A stretch of 40,006 bases of DNA from JBAXHO01 sp037138855 (GTDB lineage Bacteria; Patescibacteriota; Dojkabacteria; B142; OLB20): NCBI GenBank assembly GCA_037138855.1, contig JBAXHO010000009.1:1-40006 (forward strand), given 5' to 3'. Both the position numbers and the translations under genes were made by a program. A model generated the notes under the pieces. That model ran no database searches. It was not told where the DNA came from and was given only the letters and a program-made list of their open reading frames with translations. Positions 29,807 to 38,909 of the stretch are shown here, piece by piece. Position 1 is the stretch's first letter; each line of letters starts with the position of its first letter.

Positions 29807-30745
29807 ATGAATACAATTGCGGATGTTCTTTTGAACTTTATTGACTGGAATCAGGGCATTAATTATTCCAAAGTGGCCCTGATTATCTTTGGATATTTTG
29901 GGCTTTTTTGGTTTGCTATTTCTTTTTGGGTCATCAGAGATGCTTCTCAAAGAGGAGTCAATAAGTTTCTTGCTGTATTTATTGGATTGGCAAATTTCTT
30001 TTTATTTGTTCCATTTTTAATTGTATATTTACTTTTACGTCCACATTTTACCGAAGATTTTGATGAATGGCATGAAGGTGGAGTCAATATGCCAATTGTG
30101 AATTTTACAGGAGAACAGGGGATTGAAATGTCATTTGAGATGCGAATTCATCCCAAAAAATTGGCCAAGGTAAATAATACTGATATGAAAATTGATATTA
30201 GTTTTGATAGTCAGGATCCTAAAAAACAATTAATGAGTCCTGTAGTCGTCAATTTGAATTCTGAAAATGAGAAAGTTAAGATAAAAAAAGAAAAGAAAAA
30301 AATTAATTTTTATCGCTTTGGAATTCGGACAAAAATTCGCAAACTATTTCGAGAAATTTGGGTTACTTTAAAATATTTAAAGCCAAAGAAAAAAATAAAA
30401 GTTGAAGAACCCAAAAATAATTTAAAAAATACTAATGTTGAAAAAAATATTTCTGATCAAATAAAAACAGATTTAGTTGATGAAGAAAAAAAAATTACCA
30501 AGGATGTAGTAGGTGAAATATTAACTGAAAAAGCAAATAAAATAAATAATGTTTTTGATAAGAAAAAAGAAGAAAATAAAATTGAGCCAGAAATTAAAAT
30601 CGAGGAAAATTTAAAAAAAGAAGAAATAAAAGTTGAAAATAAAATTGAAGTCAAAGATGATAATTCTAAAGATATAATCAAAGAAAATATTGTGGAAAAA
30701 TTAGAAGAAAAAAATCCTCTTGCTACAATTAAATCGGATAAATAA
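29807..30745 (+). CDS. Membrane protein with charged C-terminal tail, function unknown
   Basis: A 312-aa protein. Two membrane helices at about residues 22-43 and 54-74 enclose a short loop FWVIRDASQRGVN, a pattern (RDA..R.. then YLLLRP) common in CPR membrane proteins of unknown role. After the helices comes a basic region near residues 150-200 and then a tail of more than 100 residues made mostly of Lys, Glu, Asn and Ile, probably disordered or coiled. The tail has a very high A content on the coding strand. No enzyme motif is seen. It stands alone between the tRNA region and the M16 protease. Confidence 0.65.
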   Translation: MNTIADVLLNFIDWNQGINYSKVALIIFGYFGLFWFAISFWVIRDASQRGVNKFLAVFIGLANFFLFVPFLIVYLLLRPHFTEDFDEWHEGGVNMPIVNFTGEQGIEMSFEMRIHPKKLAKVNNTDMKIDISFDSQDPKKQLMSPVVVNLNSENEKVKIKKEKKKINFYRFGIRTKIRKLFREIWVTLKYLKPKKKIKVEEPKNNLKNTNVEKNISDQIKTDLVDEEKKITKDVVGEILTEKANKINNVFDKKKEENKIEPEIKIEENLKKEEIKVENKIEVKDDNSKDIIKENIVEKLEEKNPLATIKSDK

Positions 30746-30821
30746 TTATTTACTGAAAGCAAAAGATTGAAAAAATTATTTATTCGAAATCTGTAAATTT
30801 TATAATTATTTTCAATTTGAT

Positions 30822-32087
30822 ATGCAACAGCAAATTATCCAACTAGACAATCAACTAAAAACAGTTTTAATACAAATACCACAATCTCCTAGTGTCACAG
30901 TATTGGTGCTAGTTCATACCGGATCACGTTTCGAATCACCCGATATTGCAGGTCTTGCTCATTTTGTTGAACATATGTTCTTCAAGGGTACGAAACAATA
31001 TCCTTCAAGTTTGAAATTAGCTTTAGCCATGGAGAATATCGGAGGTACTTCCAATGCATTTACCTCTTATGAATACACAGGATATTTTATCAAAGTTCCC
31101 CAAGAAAATTTTGCCAGTGCAATTGAAATATTGTCTGATATTGTTCAGAATGCTATCTTTTTAGAAGAAGAAATTGTAAAAGAATCAGGTGTAATTTGTG
31201 AAGAAATTAAAATGTATGAAGATATTCCTATGGATAAAATAGCACGGATTTTTCAGGAAAGTTTATTTAAAAATTCTACTTTGGCAGGCGATATTGCAGG
31301 TTCTATTAAAACTGTAAAAAACTTTAAAGCGCAAAACTTTAAAGAATTTGCAGCCAAGTTTTATACAGCCAATAATATGACGCTAGTTGTAGCAGGTCAT
31401 TTAAATGAAAAGGAAACAGTTGCCATTATCAAAGAAAATTTTTCGGCAATTAAGCTTGGGAAAAAACATCAAGCAGAGTTAGTGAATGAAATTACTTTAA
31501 GAAATAATTTTCAAATAACTACGCAGGAATTGGAGCAGGTACATATCATTGTGGGTGGTCGTTCTATTAATAGAGAAGACCCTAGAAGATATGCCTTGAA
31601 AGTGGGAAATGCAATTTTGGGTTTTGGTTTTGGTTCGCTTTTATTTCAGGAAATTCGGGAAAAATTAGGTGCAGCATATTATGTCCATTCGAGTATTCAT
31701 GAATTTTCTGATACAGGGAAATATGAAATTTCAGTTGGTTTGGATCGAACCAAATTGGAAATTGGTATTACAAGTATTAGTCATATCTTAAAAAAATTAA
31801 TAAAAGGGATAATTACTGAAGAGGAATTAAATCGCGCTAAGAATCTTCTCATGGGATATATTACTTCAGAATTGGATAATTCTGAAGACTTAGCTGAATT
31901 TTTTGGTATTCAATATCTACTCACAGGCAAAATTGTTACACCTCAAGAATTAATTTTGAAAATAAAAACTATTCAACTGAAAGATGTTGTCGAGATTTGG
32001 CAAGAAATACTTCAACCAGAAAATATTTTTGCTTCAGTCCTTGGACCGGTAAGCTTGGAAAAACTTGATAAATATTCCATACTTTAA
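30822..32087 (+). CDS. M16 family zinc metallopeptidase
   Basis: A 421-aa peptidase of the pitrilysin/processing-peptidase family. The inverted zinc motif HFVEH is at 47-51 and the third ligand is probably Glu128 (in CEEIKMYED), at the expected 76-residue distance. The C-terminal half has GFGFGSLLFQEIREKLGAAYYVHS, the usual substrate-binding segment. No signal peptide is seen, so it should be cytoplasmic. Only one subunit is encoded here; some relatives work as a pair of active and inactive subunits. Substrate is unknown. Confidence 0.92.
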   Translation: MQQQIIQLDNQLKTVLIQIPQSPSVTVLVLVHTGSRFESPDIAGLAHFVEHMFFKGTKQYPSSLKLALAMENIGGTSNAFTSYEYTGYFIKVPQENFASAIEILSDIVQNAIFLEEEIVKESGVICEEIKMYEDIPMDKIARIFQESLFKNSTLAGDIAGSIKTVKNFKAQNFKEFAAKFYTANNMTLVVAGHLNEKETVAIIKENFSAIKLGKKHQAELVNEITLRNNFQITTQELEQVHIIVGGRSINREDPRRYALKVGNAILGFGFGSLLFQEIREKLGAAYYVHSSIHEFSDTGKYEISVGLDRTKLEIGITSISHILKKLIKGIITEEELNRAKNLLMGYITSELDNSEDLAEFFGIQYLLTGKIVTPQELILKIKTIQLKDVVEIWQEILQPENIFASVLGPVSLEKLDKYSIL

Positions 32088-32267
32088 TGCTACTCTATCC
32101 ACATCGCATCAGCACTAAAAATGGCATTGTATAAAGAAATTGTACTAATTAATTCAGCTTGTTTTAGACGAAAAAGCCGTGTCGAAGCAGAGGATTGTAT
32201 GATATTATCAAATGAGATAAATTCGAATGGGACGAATAAGATATAATAAATATTTTTATATAAAATT
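32088..32267 (+). other. Spacer before the Lgt-like gene
   Basis: No gene is seen. A TATAAT at 32242-32247 without a matching -35 could be the -10 element for the Lgt-like gene, starting near 32254. Confidence 0.35.
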
Positions 32268-33251
32268 ATGGAAATTTACTTTAGGGATAATTGGATATTA
32301 GACGTTATTCTTTCAATAATATTTATTGGATTGTTCATTATTTCTTTTTGGCTTATATCCAGAAATAAATTAAAAAACGATACGATTTTTGATATTTCAT
32401 TTATCATTTTATTTTTCAGTTTATTTTTTAGCCGGTTAAGTTGGATTGTTTTTCATCTAAATTTATTTATCGATATTGGGTGGAGTATTTTACCTGTTGC
32501 AAAACATACTGATCAAACTTTAATTATGCAAACATTTCCATGGATTTTTTTAAATATTAAATTTGGTGGATTAGAATATTTGGGTTTAATCTTTGGATTA
32601 ATAATTGGATTAATTTTAATTTATCAAAATTCAAATAAACAGAAATCATTATTTGCTTTATTTGATTGGTTGGTTTTTTCATTTTCATTTTCTTTAATAA
32701 TATTTTTAATTACTAGTGCTATCAATCAATTTTATCTTGGTAAAGAATTGGTTAAAGCATTGATATTTTTTCATTACCCCGGTGAAGTTTTTTTCCGTTT
32801 TCCAATGCAAATATTTCAAATCGGTGTGGTGATAATTATTATTGTTTTATATTTTTTTAAAAAAAATCTTGGTTTAAAAAAAGGTGTCTGGACTGGCTTA
32901 TTTTTATTTTCAATTGGAATTGTTGAAATTTTTTTACGACCTCAATTTCAAGATTACCATGCAAAAATTTCAATATTTGATTTTTATCAGATTGGTGCAA
33001 TAGTTTTAATTTTAGTCGGTATATATTTTATCGTTTATGCATCAAATATGCGTCGTTTAAATCAAAAAGGTGCAGTAAATAAATTAGAAAATGCTGTACC
33101 GCGAGATTTTCGCAAACCGTTTAAGCGTCACCGCGGTACTCAAAATAAAAACGACACAAAACCATTACAAAAATTTTCTATGTCCTTTGCGAATCAAAGA
33201 ACAGATATTTTAAATAAAGTTCGAAACGAAGATGAAGTTACTACGTCTTGA
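32268..33251 (+). CDS. Lgt-like membrane protein lacking catalytic residues
   Basis: A 327-aa protein with about seven hydrophobic helices. The order of segments resembles prolipoprotein diacylglyceryl transferase: a first helix after DVILSIIFIGLF, FGGLEYLGLIFGLIIG where Lgt has HGG, TSAINQFYLGKE where Lgt has GRxGNFIN, FPMQIFQ where Lgt has HPTQLYE, and a final helix pair. The histidine before GGL and the arginine of GRxGN are missing, so the transferase reaction is doubtful. The last 70 residues are basic and hydrophilic. It overlaps lspA by 20 bases, which supports the lipoprotein-pathway link. It could instead be an unrelated membrane protein. Confidence 0.5.
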   Translation: MEIYFRDNWILDVILSIIFIGLFIISFWLISRNKLKNDTIFDISFIILFFSLFFSRLSWIVFHLNLFIDIGWSILPVAKHTDQTLIMQTFPWIFLNIKFGGLEYLGLIFGLIIGLILIYQNSNKQKSLFALFDWLVFSFSFSLIIFLITSAINQFYLGKELVKALIFFHYPGEVFFRFPMQIFQIGVVIIIIVLYFFKKNLGLKKGVWTGLFLFSIGIVEIFLRPQFQDYHAKISIFDFYQIGAIVLILVGIYFIVYASNMRRLNQKGAVNKLENAVPRDFRKPFKRHRGTQNKNDTKPLQKFSMSFANQRTDILNKVRNEDEVTTS

Positions 33252-33645
33252 ACTTTATGAAAAATATTATTCTTTTCTGATCATTTTATTGATTGCTTTT
33301 TTAGATTGGGCATTGAAATTATATTTTTATTATCAAGATAATTATTATATCAATCCCGGAATTTTTTTTGGTACAGCAAAAAGCCATATCATGGTTGGAT
33401 TTTTGTTAAGCTTGATAGGCATCACTAGCTGGTTAGTTTTTTTTCTTTGGAAAATACGTCAAGCTTCCAAAGCAATATTTTTTGGTAGTTGTTTGATCTT
33501 ATATGGAGGAATGAGTAATTTTTGTGATAGACTTATTTTTCAAGGTGTAATTGATTATATCCATTTTGGGCAGATCTCAATTTTCAATTTAGCAGATATA
33601 TTAATTTGTCTTGGTATTATTATCTTAATTTTTTCTAAACGATGA
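33232..33645 (+). CDS. lspA: Lipoprotein signal peptidase (signal peptidase II)
   Basis: A 137-aa membrane aspartyl protease with four helices. NPGIFFG (about 42-48) is the N-x-G-x-F segment, GGMSNFCDR holds the first catalytic Asp and FNLAD the second, with VIDYIHF between them. LspA removes signal peptides from lipoproteins after lipid attachment. It is slightly short for the family. It overlaps the gene before it and shares ATGA with the pseudouridine synthase gene behind it, so these genes are translated together. The lspA-rluD neighbourhood is common in bacteria. Confidence 0.9.
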   Translation: MKLLRLELYEKYYSFLIILLIAFLDWALKLYFYYQDNYYINPGIFFGTAKSHIMVGFLLSLIGITSWLVFFLWKIRQASKAIFFGSCLILYGGMSNFCDRLIFQGVIDYIHFGQISIFNLADILICLGIIILIFSKR

Positions 33646-34541
33646 CTTTTCAAGTAGAAGAAGATAATTCGGGAATAAGGTTGGATTTATTTCTGGCTCA
33701 TAGTCAAAATACTTATACACGTTCCAGTGTAAAAAGTCATATCAATGCTGGAAAAGTACTAGTAAATCAAGCAGTGGAATTCAAACCAAATTATCGGGTG
33801 AAAATTGGTGATCAGATTGTTGTTGATTTTGAAATAAGTAAAGCCGGAGAAATAATTGCTCAGGATATTCCTCTTGATATTATTTATGAGGACTCTGACC
33901 TTTTGGTAATCAATAAACCTGTAGGACAGGTCGTACATCCGGCTACAGGTAACTGGCAAAATACTTTGGTAAATGCTCTAGTTTTTCATTTTAAGGAGAT
34001 GGAAAAGGTAGGTGAAAATATCAGGTCTGGATTGATTCATCGACTTGATAAAGATACTTCCGGTCTTGTTTTGATTGGAAAGACCAATAAAGGGTTATGG
34101 TATTATTCCAAACTTTTTGCAGAACGTAAAGTAGTTAAAACATATTTAGCTGTAGTTCTTGGAAATGTAAAAGAAAGATTTCCTTCAGGAAAATTTTCAA
34201 TTGAAAATTATCTGGGAAGAAATCCTATCAAGCGGAAGAAATTCACAGTTGTTTCAGCAGAAAAAGGTAAACTGGCAGAAACTGATTTTATCTTACAGAA
34301 TTTAATAAATGTAAATGGTAGAATTTGTTCAATATTGGAAGTCTCGCCACGTACTGGAAGAACACATCAAATTCGTGTGCATTTGAGTAAGTCTGGGTAT
34401 CCAATTTTAGGTGACCAGATATACGGTCGTACGAAATTCCCCCGCCTGATGTTGCATGCCTGGAAAATTGAGGTGTTATTAATGACAGGTAAGATGAAAG
34501 AATTCATTGCACCCATTCCAGAAGAATTTAAGTTTAATTGA
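33642..34541 (+). CDS. RluD-type 23S rRNA pseudouridine synthase
   Basis: A 299-aa RluA-family enzyme. Residues about 10-62 form an S4 RNA-binding domain (RLDLFLAH, SVKSHINAGKVLVN). The catalytic domain has INKPVGQVVHP (90-100), HRLDKDTSGL with the catalytic Asp136, and GRTHQIRVHL near the C-terminus. The S4 domain points to the RluD/RluC type that modifies 23S rRNA; the target position cannot be read from sequence. It overlaps lspA by four bases. Confidence 0.93.
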   Translation: MTFQVEEDNSGIRLDLFLAHSQNTYTRSSVKSHINAGKVLVNQAVEFKPNYRVKIGDQIVVDFEISKAGEIIAQDIPLDIIYEDSDLLVINKPVGQVVHPATGNWQNTLVNALVFHFKEMEKVGENIRSGLIHRLDKDTSGLVLIGKTNKGLWYYSKLFAERKVVKTYLAVVLGNVKERFPSGKFSIENYLGRNPIKRKKFTVVSAEKGKLAETDFILQNLINVNGRICSILEVSPRTGRTHQIRVHLSKSGYPILGDQIYGRTKFPRLMLHAWKIEVLLMTGKMKEFIAPIPEEFKFN

Positions 34542-34548
34542 TTGCAGT

Positions 34549-35874
34549 ATGCAAATCACATATTTTTTCAGTACTTTAATTAATCGTTCGAAAAGAAAGG
34601 TTTCCCTTGCTTTGAGTAAACGATTAATACCTAAACGCCCACAGCCTATTGACTGGAAAAAAATCCGAGTCCGCTTAATAAAAATTTCTGTAGTATTTGT
34701 ATTAGTATTGGTAAGTGTTTATTTAATTTATCCATTAATAATAAGTTTTAAGAGTTTTAAAATTGAACGTGATTCTTCTGATCAGAGGGTACTTCGTGAT
34801 ATTACCAATGGATCCAAGACGTCATTTTTATTAATTGGTATTGATCAACGGGCAAAAACAAATATATTTATTGATTCATTAATCCTGGTAAGTTTTGATA
34901 ATAATACAAAACAAGTAGGAATTTTTGCAATTAATCCGGACATTAATGTCTATGTTACAAAATATCAAAAAGAGTTTAATTTACGAAGTCTTTTTTCATA
35001 TAGTGAGGCTGAAAAGCAGGAAATTCCATTTTTAATTGAAATAGTAGAAAATTTATTAGCGTTTCGAATTGATCGTTACGTGAAATTCGATATTGAAAGT
35101 ATGCTTAAATTCACAAATGTGTTGACACCAGTGACGATCAATTTTGATAAAAATTTAAGTGATCCTGATATGAGTAAATTCACTAATGGAAAAACTTCCT
35201 GGGCCAAAGGTACACAAATGGTTTTTCCTAATGAGTTTTTGGCACTAATGGCTGCAGGAACAAATGGTGAAGATATCAGATTGAATAATCAGGCGCAATT
35301 AGTACGTGAAATTCTAGATAATATAATTAGTTTTTCTAGTTTACTCAAAGTAAATCAAATGATTGCTAATAGTGACGTATATTTTAAAACAGATTTATCA
35401 AAAACAGAAATCTTGAATGTTTTAAATTTTTTAAGAACAACTAGTATTGATAGATATAAAATTGCTTATACTAAAGATATTTCTTTAGTTAAAATACCAA
35501 CAAATTTTGGAATTTATCCACAGTTTGAACCAGTGCTAGAAAGTATTGATCAGGATATTTCTACAATACTCTTGAATAATGATGTTTTGAAAGAGCAGGC
35601 AGGAGTCGAAGTATTAAATGGTTCAGGTATTGGTGGACTCGCAAATTCCAGAGCGAGATGGATTACAAATTCAGGGGGAAGAGTTGTTCATTTTGGAAAT
35701 AGTATTGAAGAATCAAATGAGACTTTAATATATGTAATTGATAAAGAAAAATATCCTGCTACGCTAAATGAACTAAACAAAGTGTTTAATAATAAAGCTA
35801 AGCTTGTCAGAGAAGAATATAAGTATAAGCATTTTGGCGATATAGTAGTAGTGGTGGGAAAGGAATATGAATGA
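34549..35874 (+). CDS. LytR-CpsA-Psr-like protein with LytR_C domain
   Basis: A 441-aa membrane protein starting at the ATG at 34549, seven bases after the stop before it; an upstream in-frame TTG at 34507 would overlap rluD. A basic N-terminus precedes a membrane helix at about 44-66. The outer part has an LCP-like core beginning SFLLIGIDQRAKTNIFIDSLILVSF. The last 90 residues (AGVEVLNGSGIGGLANSRARWI) resemble the LytR_C domain. In LCP enzymes, which attach glycopolymers to the cell wall, the segment after the core strand reads PRD and carries Arg and Asp ligands; here it is NPD, so activity is uncertain. It may be a wall-associated non-enzyme. Confidence 0.7.
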   Translation: MQITYFFSTLINRSKRKVSLALSKRLIPKRPQPIDWKKIRVRLIKISVVFVLVLVSVYLIYPLIISFKSFKIERDSSDQRVLRDITNGSKTSFLLIGIDQRAKTNIFIDSLILVSFDNNTKQVGIFAINPDINVYVTKYQKEFNLRSLFSYSEAEKQEIPFLIEIVENLLAFRIDRYVKFDIESMLKFTNVLTPVTINFDKNLSDPDMSKFTNGKTSWAKGTQMVFPNEFLALMAAGTNGEDIRLNNQAQLVREILDNIISFSSLLKVNQMIANSDVYFKTDLSKTEILNVLNFLRTTSIDRYKIAYTKDISLVKIPTNFGIYPQFEPVLESIDQDISTILLNNDVLKEQAGVEVLNGSGIGGLANSRARWITNSGGRVVHFGNSIEESNETLIYVIDKEKYPATLNELNKVFNNKAKLVREEYKYKHFGDIVVVVGKEYE

Positions 35875-35943
35875 AAACTGAAGTTGCTTTTAAGCAGTAT
35901 AATTGTTACTATTAAGTTCTACCTAATTTTTCAATAATATCCT

Positions 35944-36729
35944 ATGTCTGGTCATTCAAAATGGGCTAAAATCAAGCATTCCAAAGGTGTAAAAGATGTG
36001 AAAAAGGGTGCATTATTTACCAAATTAGCCAAAAATATCAGTTTGGCTGCCAAAGAAGCAGGTGGAGATGCTGATACAAATTTTAGTTTGCGTCTGGCAA
36101 TTGACAAGGCAAAAGATGCTAATATGCCTTCCAGTAATATTGATAAAGCTATCAAAAAAGGTACAGGAGAAGGTGAAAAGATGGATATTGTCAGAGCTAG
36201 TTATGAAGCATTTGGCTTGGGAGGTGTTTCAATTATTATTGACTGTCAGACAGACAATACCAATCGGAGTGTAGCAGAGCTTCGAAAAATTGTTGAAAGT
36301 GCTGGTGGAAAATTTGCTTCCATCAATAGTGTTTCCTGGAAGTTTATGGAAAAAGGTCTGATAGCAATATTATTAAAAAAAATTAAGAAATCTGAACAAT
36401 TTGGAAAGGAAGATACTTTGGTAGAAATTGATGGTGAGACAGCAGAACTTGAACTTTTGGAAGTAGAAGGTGTAGATGATATAAAAGAAACCTCCAATAT
36501 AATTGCTGATCAGGAAATTAAAGCTTTAGAAATTTTTACGGAGAAAGTTGATTTTGCTCGTGTTTTGGTAGCAATTCAAAAATTGGAATATAAAATTGTT
36601 TCTGCGGAATTGATAAAAATGGCCAAGGAAGATGTCTCAATTACAGAAGAGTTCCGGCTAAGAAACGATAAATTAGTTGAAGCTTTGGAAGAGCATGATG
36701 ATGTCGATGCAGTTTGGATGGATTATTAA
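35944..36729 (+). CDS. YebC/PmpR family protein
   Basis: A 261-aa member of the YebC/TACO1 family. The N-terminal MSGHSKWAKIKHSKGVKDVKKG and LAIDKAKDANMPSSNIDKAIKKG are diagnostic. Members have been described as transcription regulators and, more recently, as translation factors that help ribosomes at difficult stretches such as polyproline. The length is slightly above the usual 240-250 residues. As in many bacteria it lies directly before ruvC-ruvA-ruvB. Confidence 0.95.
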   Translation: MSGHSKWAKIKHSKGVKDVKKGALFTKLAKNISLAAKEAGGDADTNFSLRLAIDKAKDANMPSSNIDKAIKKGTGEGEKMDIVRASYEAFGLGGVSIIIDCQTDNTNRSVAELRKIVESAGGKFASINSVSWKFMEKGLIAILLKKIKKSEQFGKEDTLVEIDGETAELELLEVEGVDDIKETSNIIADQEIKALEIFTEKVDFARVLVAIQKLEYKIVSAELIKMAKEDVSITEEFRLRNDKLVEALEEHDDVDAVWMDY

Positions 36730-36730
36730 A

Positions 36731-36749
36731 AACGGTAAACGGTAATCGG
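36731..36749 (+). repeat. Interspersed repeat AACGGTAAACGGTAATCGG
   Basis: Second copy of the word at 28541-28559, with 18 of 19 bases identical, starting one base after the yebC stop. Confidence 0.6.
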
Positions 36750-36768
36750 TGAGTGGAAATGTAAGCAG

Positions 36769-36788
36769 TGGCGTATTGCAATACGCCA
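36769..36788. repeat. Perfect 20-bp palindrome
   Basis: TGGCGTATTGCAATACGCCA equals its own reverse complement. It stands in the yebC-ruvC spacer. It resembles in size and style the palindrome at 7796-7815, though the sequence differs. It may be a REP-like element or a hairpin. Confidence 0.8.
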
Positions 36789-36839
36789 AAATGGGTTCAA
36801 TTGTAATAGAACATTTTATTTTATTTCGAAATGTAATTC

Positions 36840-37334
36840 GTGCAGAATACTCCGGAAACTGTTTTAGCAATTGATGTTGGTACGGCGATTGTCGGTTGGG
36901 GAGTGGTGCAAAAACAATTAAATAAAAATATTTATACCGCCAGCGGAGCAATTTTTACTGCCAAGGAAGAACAAATTAGCCATAGATTATTATCAATTTT
37001 TCAAGAATTGAATTTATTGATTCAAACATATAAGCCTGATGCCATTGCTATTGAAGATCTTTTCTTTTTTAAAAATAATAAAACTGTAATTTCAGTAAGT
37101 GAAGCTAGGGGAGTGATACTTTTGGCAGCTTCTTTAAATAAAATACCTGATTTCACTTTTACACCTTTACAGGTAAAGAGTGCAGTAACTGGATATGGAA
37201 GAGCAGAGAAGAAACAGGTGCAATTTATGGTAACAAAAATATTAGGTCTTAAAGAAATACCAAAGCCTGATGATATAGCTGACGCTTTGGCTTTGGCAAT
37301 TTGTTATTTAAATACAAAACAATATGATCGTTAA
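36840..37334 (+). CDS. ruvC: Holliday junction resolvase
   Basis: A 164-aa RuvC with GTG start. The acidic catalytic residues are visible: Asp12 in LAIDVGT, Glu72 in AIED, and Asp145 and Asp148 in PDDIADALALAICY. RuvC cuts Holliday junctions as a dimer together with RuvAB. Length fits the family. It overlaps ruvA by 11 bases. Confidence 0.95.
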   Translation: MQNTPETVLAIDVGTAIVGWGVVQKQLNKNIYTASGAIFTAKEEQISHRLLSIFQELNLLIQTYKPDAIAIEDLFFFKNNKTVISVSEARGVILLAASLNKIPDFTFTPLQVKSAVTGYGRAEKKQVQFMVTKILGLKEIPKPDDIADALALAICYLNTKQYDR

Positions 37335-37920
37335 ACTTATTGGAAAAATTGATAGTATATTTAATGATTTCATTATAGTAATGAATCAGGGCATTGGTTA
37401 TAAAGTCGAGGGTAATTTTCCTAAATCATTGGTTGATGATGAAATTGTTCTTTTTATTCATCATCATATTAGAGAACAAGAACAAAGATTATTTGGATTT
37501 ATTACACGTCAGGATTATCTTTTTTTCGAAAAATTATTATTAGTACCTGGTATTGGTCCCAAAGGTGCATTATCTTTGATAAATAATGTAGGTGTAGCAA
37601 GAATTCTAGAGGGAATTGATAATAACGATGCTTCCATTATCAAAGCGCCTGGAATTGGTCATAAAATTGCTAGTCGTTTGATTATTGAATTGAGACCCAA
37701 ATTAAATGAATTGCTGATTATGTGTGATAAAATTGCAAATAAGGAAATAAATCAAACAAATCGCATAAAAGAAGAGGTTGGAGAAGCTTTATTAAATCTA
37801 GGGTATTCCAGATTCGAAATTCAAAAAGCATTGGAACTTATTACTATTGATAATACTAGTGAGCATACTAAGATTATCAAAGAAGCATTAACATTATTAA
37901 AGCAAATAAAACATGGCTGA
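37324..37920 (+). CDS. ruvA: Holliday junction branch migration protein RuvA
   Basis: A 198-aa RuvA. The N-terminal OB fold runs from MIVKLIGKI to about residue 63. Two helix-hairpin-helix motifs follow (LLVPGIGPKGALSLIN and IIKAPGIGHKIASRLIIEL), and a C-terminal domain of about 45 residues should contact RuvB. RuvA tetramers hold the junction while RuvB drives branch migration. It overlaps both ruvC and ruvB, so the three are one operon. Confidence 0.96.
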   Translation: MIVKLIGKIDSIFNDFIIVMNQGIGYKVEGNFPKSLVDDEIVLFIHHHIREQEQRLFGFITRQDYLFFEKLLLVPGIGPKGALSLINNVGVARILEGIDNNDASIIKAPGIGHKIASRLIIELRPKLNELLIMCDKIANKEINQTNRIKEEVGEALLNLGYSRFEIQKALELITIDNTSEHTKIIKEALTLLKQIKHG

Positions 37921-38902
37921 TAGAGTTTTTGATCCAAAAAATCTGGAAAATGATAGCGAATTAGAAAATATAATTCGGACATTGCGTCCCCAAAAATTCA
38001 CTGACATGATTGGAAAAGAGATGGAGAAAAAGAGTCTTAAAGTTTTGATTGAGGCTGCCGAAAAACGTAATGAAGCAATAGATCATATTTTATTACATGG
38101 TCCGCCAGGCCTGGGAAAAACTTCTTTGGCACAAGTGATTGCAAACGAGGCTGGAGTTGCTTTTTATTCTACTTCAGGACCGGCAATTGAAAAAAAAGGT
38201 GATCTTGCCTCTGTGCTTTCCAATATTGAAAGTAGAGGCATTTTATTTATTGATGAAATCCATAGAATTCATAAATCTGTTGAGGAACTTTTGTATTCGG
38301 CGATGGAGGATAATTCAATTGATTTAATAATTGGTAAAGGTCCTTCAGCAAGAACTTTGAAATTAGAATTGAACCATATCACAATTATTGGTGCTACCAC
38401 TAAAGTAAATTTATTAAGTGCACCTTTACGTGACCGATTTGGTTTAGATCTGAGATTAGATTACTATTCAGATAGCGAAATGTCCGAATTAGTATTTCGC
38501 AAAGCTCAAATGATGAATATAAAGATTAATCAAAGTGCTGCTAAGTCAATCGCCACTAGAGCTAGGCGTACGCCACGAATTGCTGTCCGAATTCTAAAGC
38601 GTGCTAGAGATTTTGCACAAGTAGCGAATGTATCAGAAATAGATGATGATGTAGTAGCCAAGACCTTAGAAATGATAGATGTAGATATTAATGGGTTAGA
38701 TTATCTTGATCGAAAAATTCTTAATATAATTATTAATCTATTTCATGGAGGACCAGTAGGTCTAAAAACATTATCTGCTGCAGTTTCCGAAGATATTGAT
38801 ACTATTCAGGATGTCTATGAGCCATATTTATTAAAAGAGGGTTATTTAATGCGTACGCCAAAAGGAAGGGTAGTTACAGAAAAGGCCTTAATTTATAAAT
38901 AA
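37913..38902 (+). CDS. ruvB: Holliday junction branch migration ATPase RuvB
   Basis: A 329-aa AAA+ motor. Walker A GPPGLGKT (63-70), Walker B LFIDEIH (111-117), sensor 1 IIGATTK and the arginine-finger region LRDRFG are all present. A winged-helix domain closes the protein (GLDYLDRKIL, GGPVGLKTLSAAVSED, YLLKEGYLMRTPKGR). Length is normal. It overlaps ruvA by eight bases. Confidence 0.97.
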   Translation: MADRVFDPKNLENDSELENIIRTLRPQKFTDMIGKEMEKKSLKVLIEAAEKRNEAIDHILLHGPPGLGKTSLAQVIANEAGVAFYSTSGPAIEKKGDLASVLSNIESRGILFIDEIHRIHKSVEELLYSAMEDNSIDLIIGKGPSARTLKLELNHITIIGATTKVNLLSAPLRDRFGLDLRLDYYSDSEMSELVFRKAQMMNIKINQSAAKSIATRARRTPRIAVRILKRARDFAQVANVSEIDDDVVAKTLEMIDVDINGLDYLDRKILNIIINLFHGGPVGLKTLSAAVSEDIDTIQDVYEPYLLKEGYLMRTPKGRVVTEKALIYK

Positions 38903-38909
38903 ATTTATT

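Noticed and set aside
34507..34548. Upstream TTG start of the LCP-like gene
   Set aside because: It would overlap the pseudouridine synthase end by 35 bases and adds no conserved residues; the ATG at 34549 is better.
33642..37920. TGA recoded as glycine, as in Gracilibacteria
   Set aside because: Genes such as lspA and ruvA end at TGA at the expected length, so TGA is a stop.
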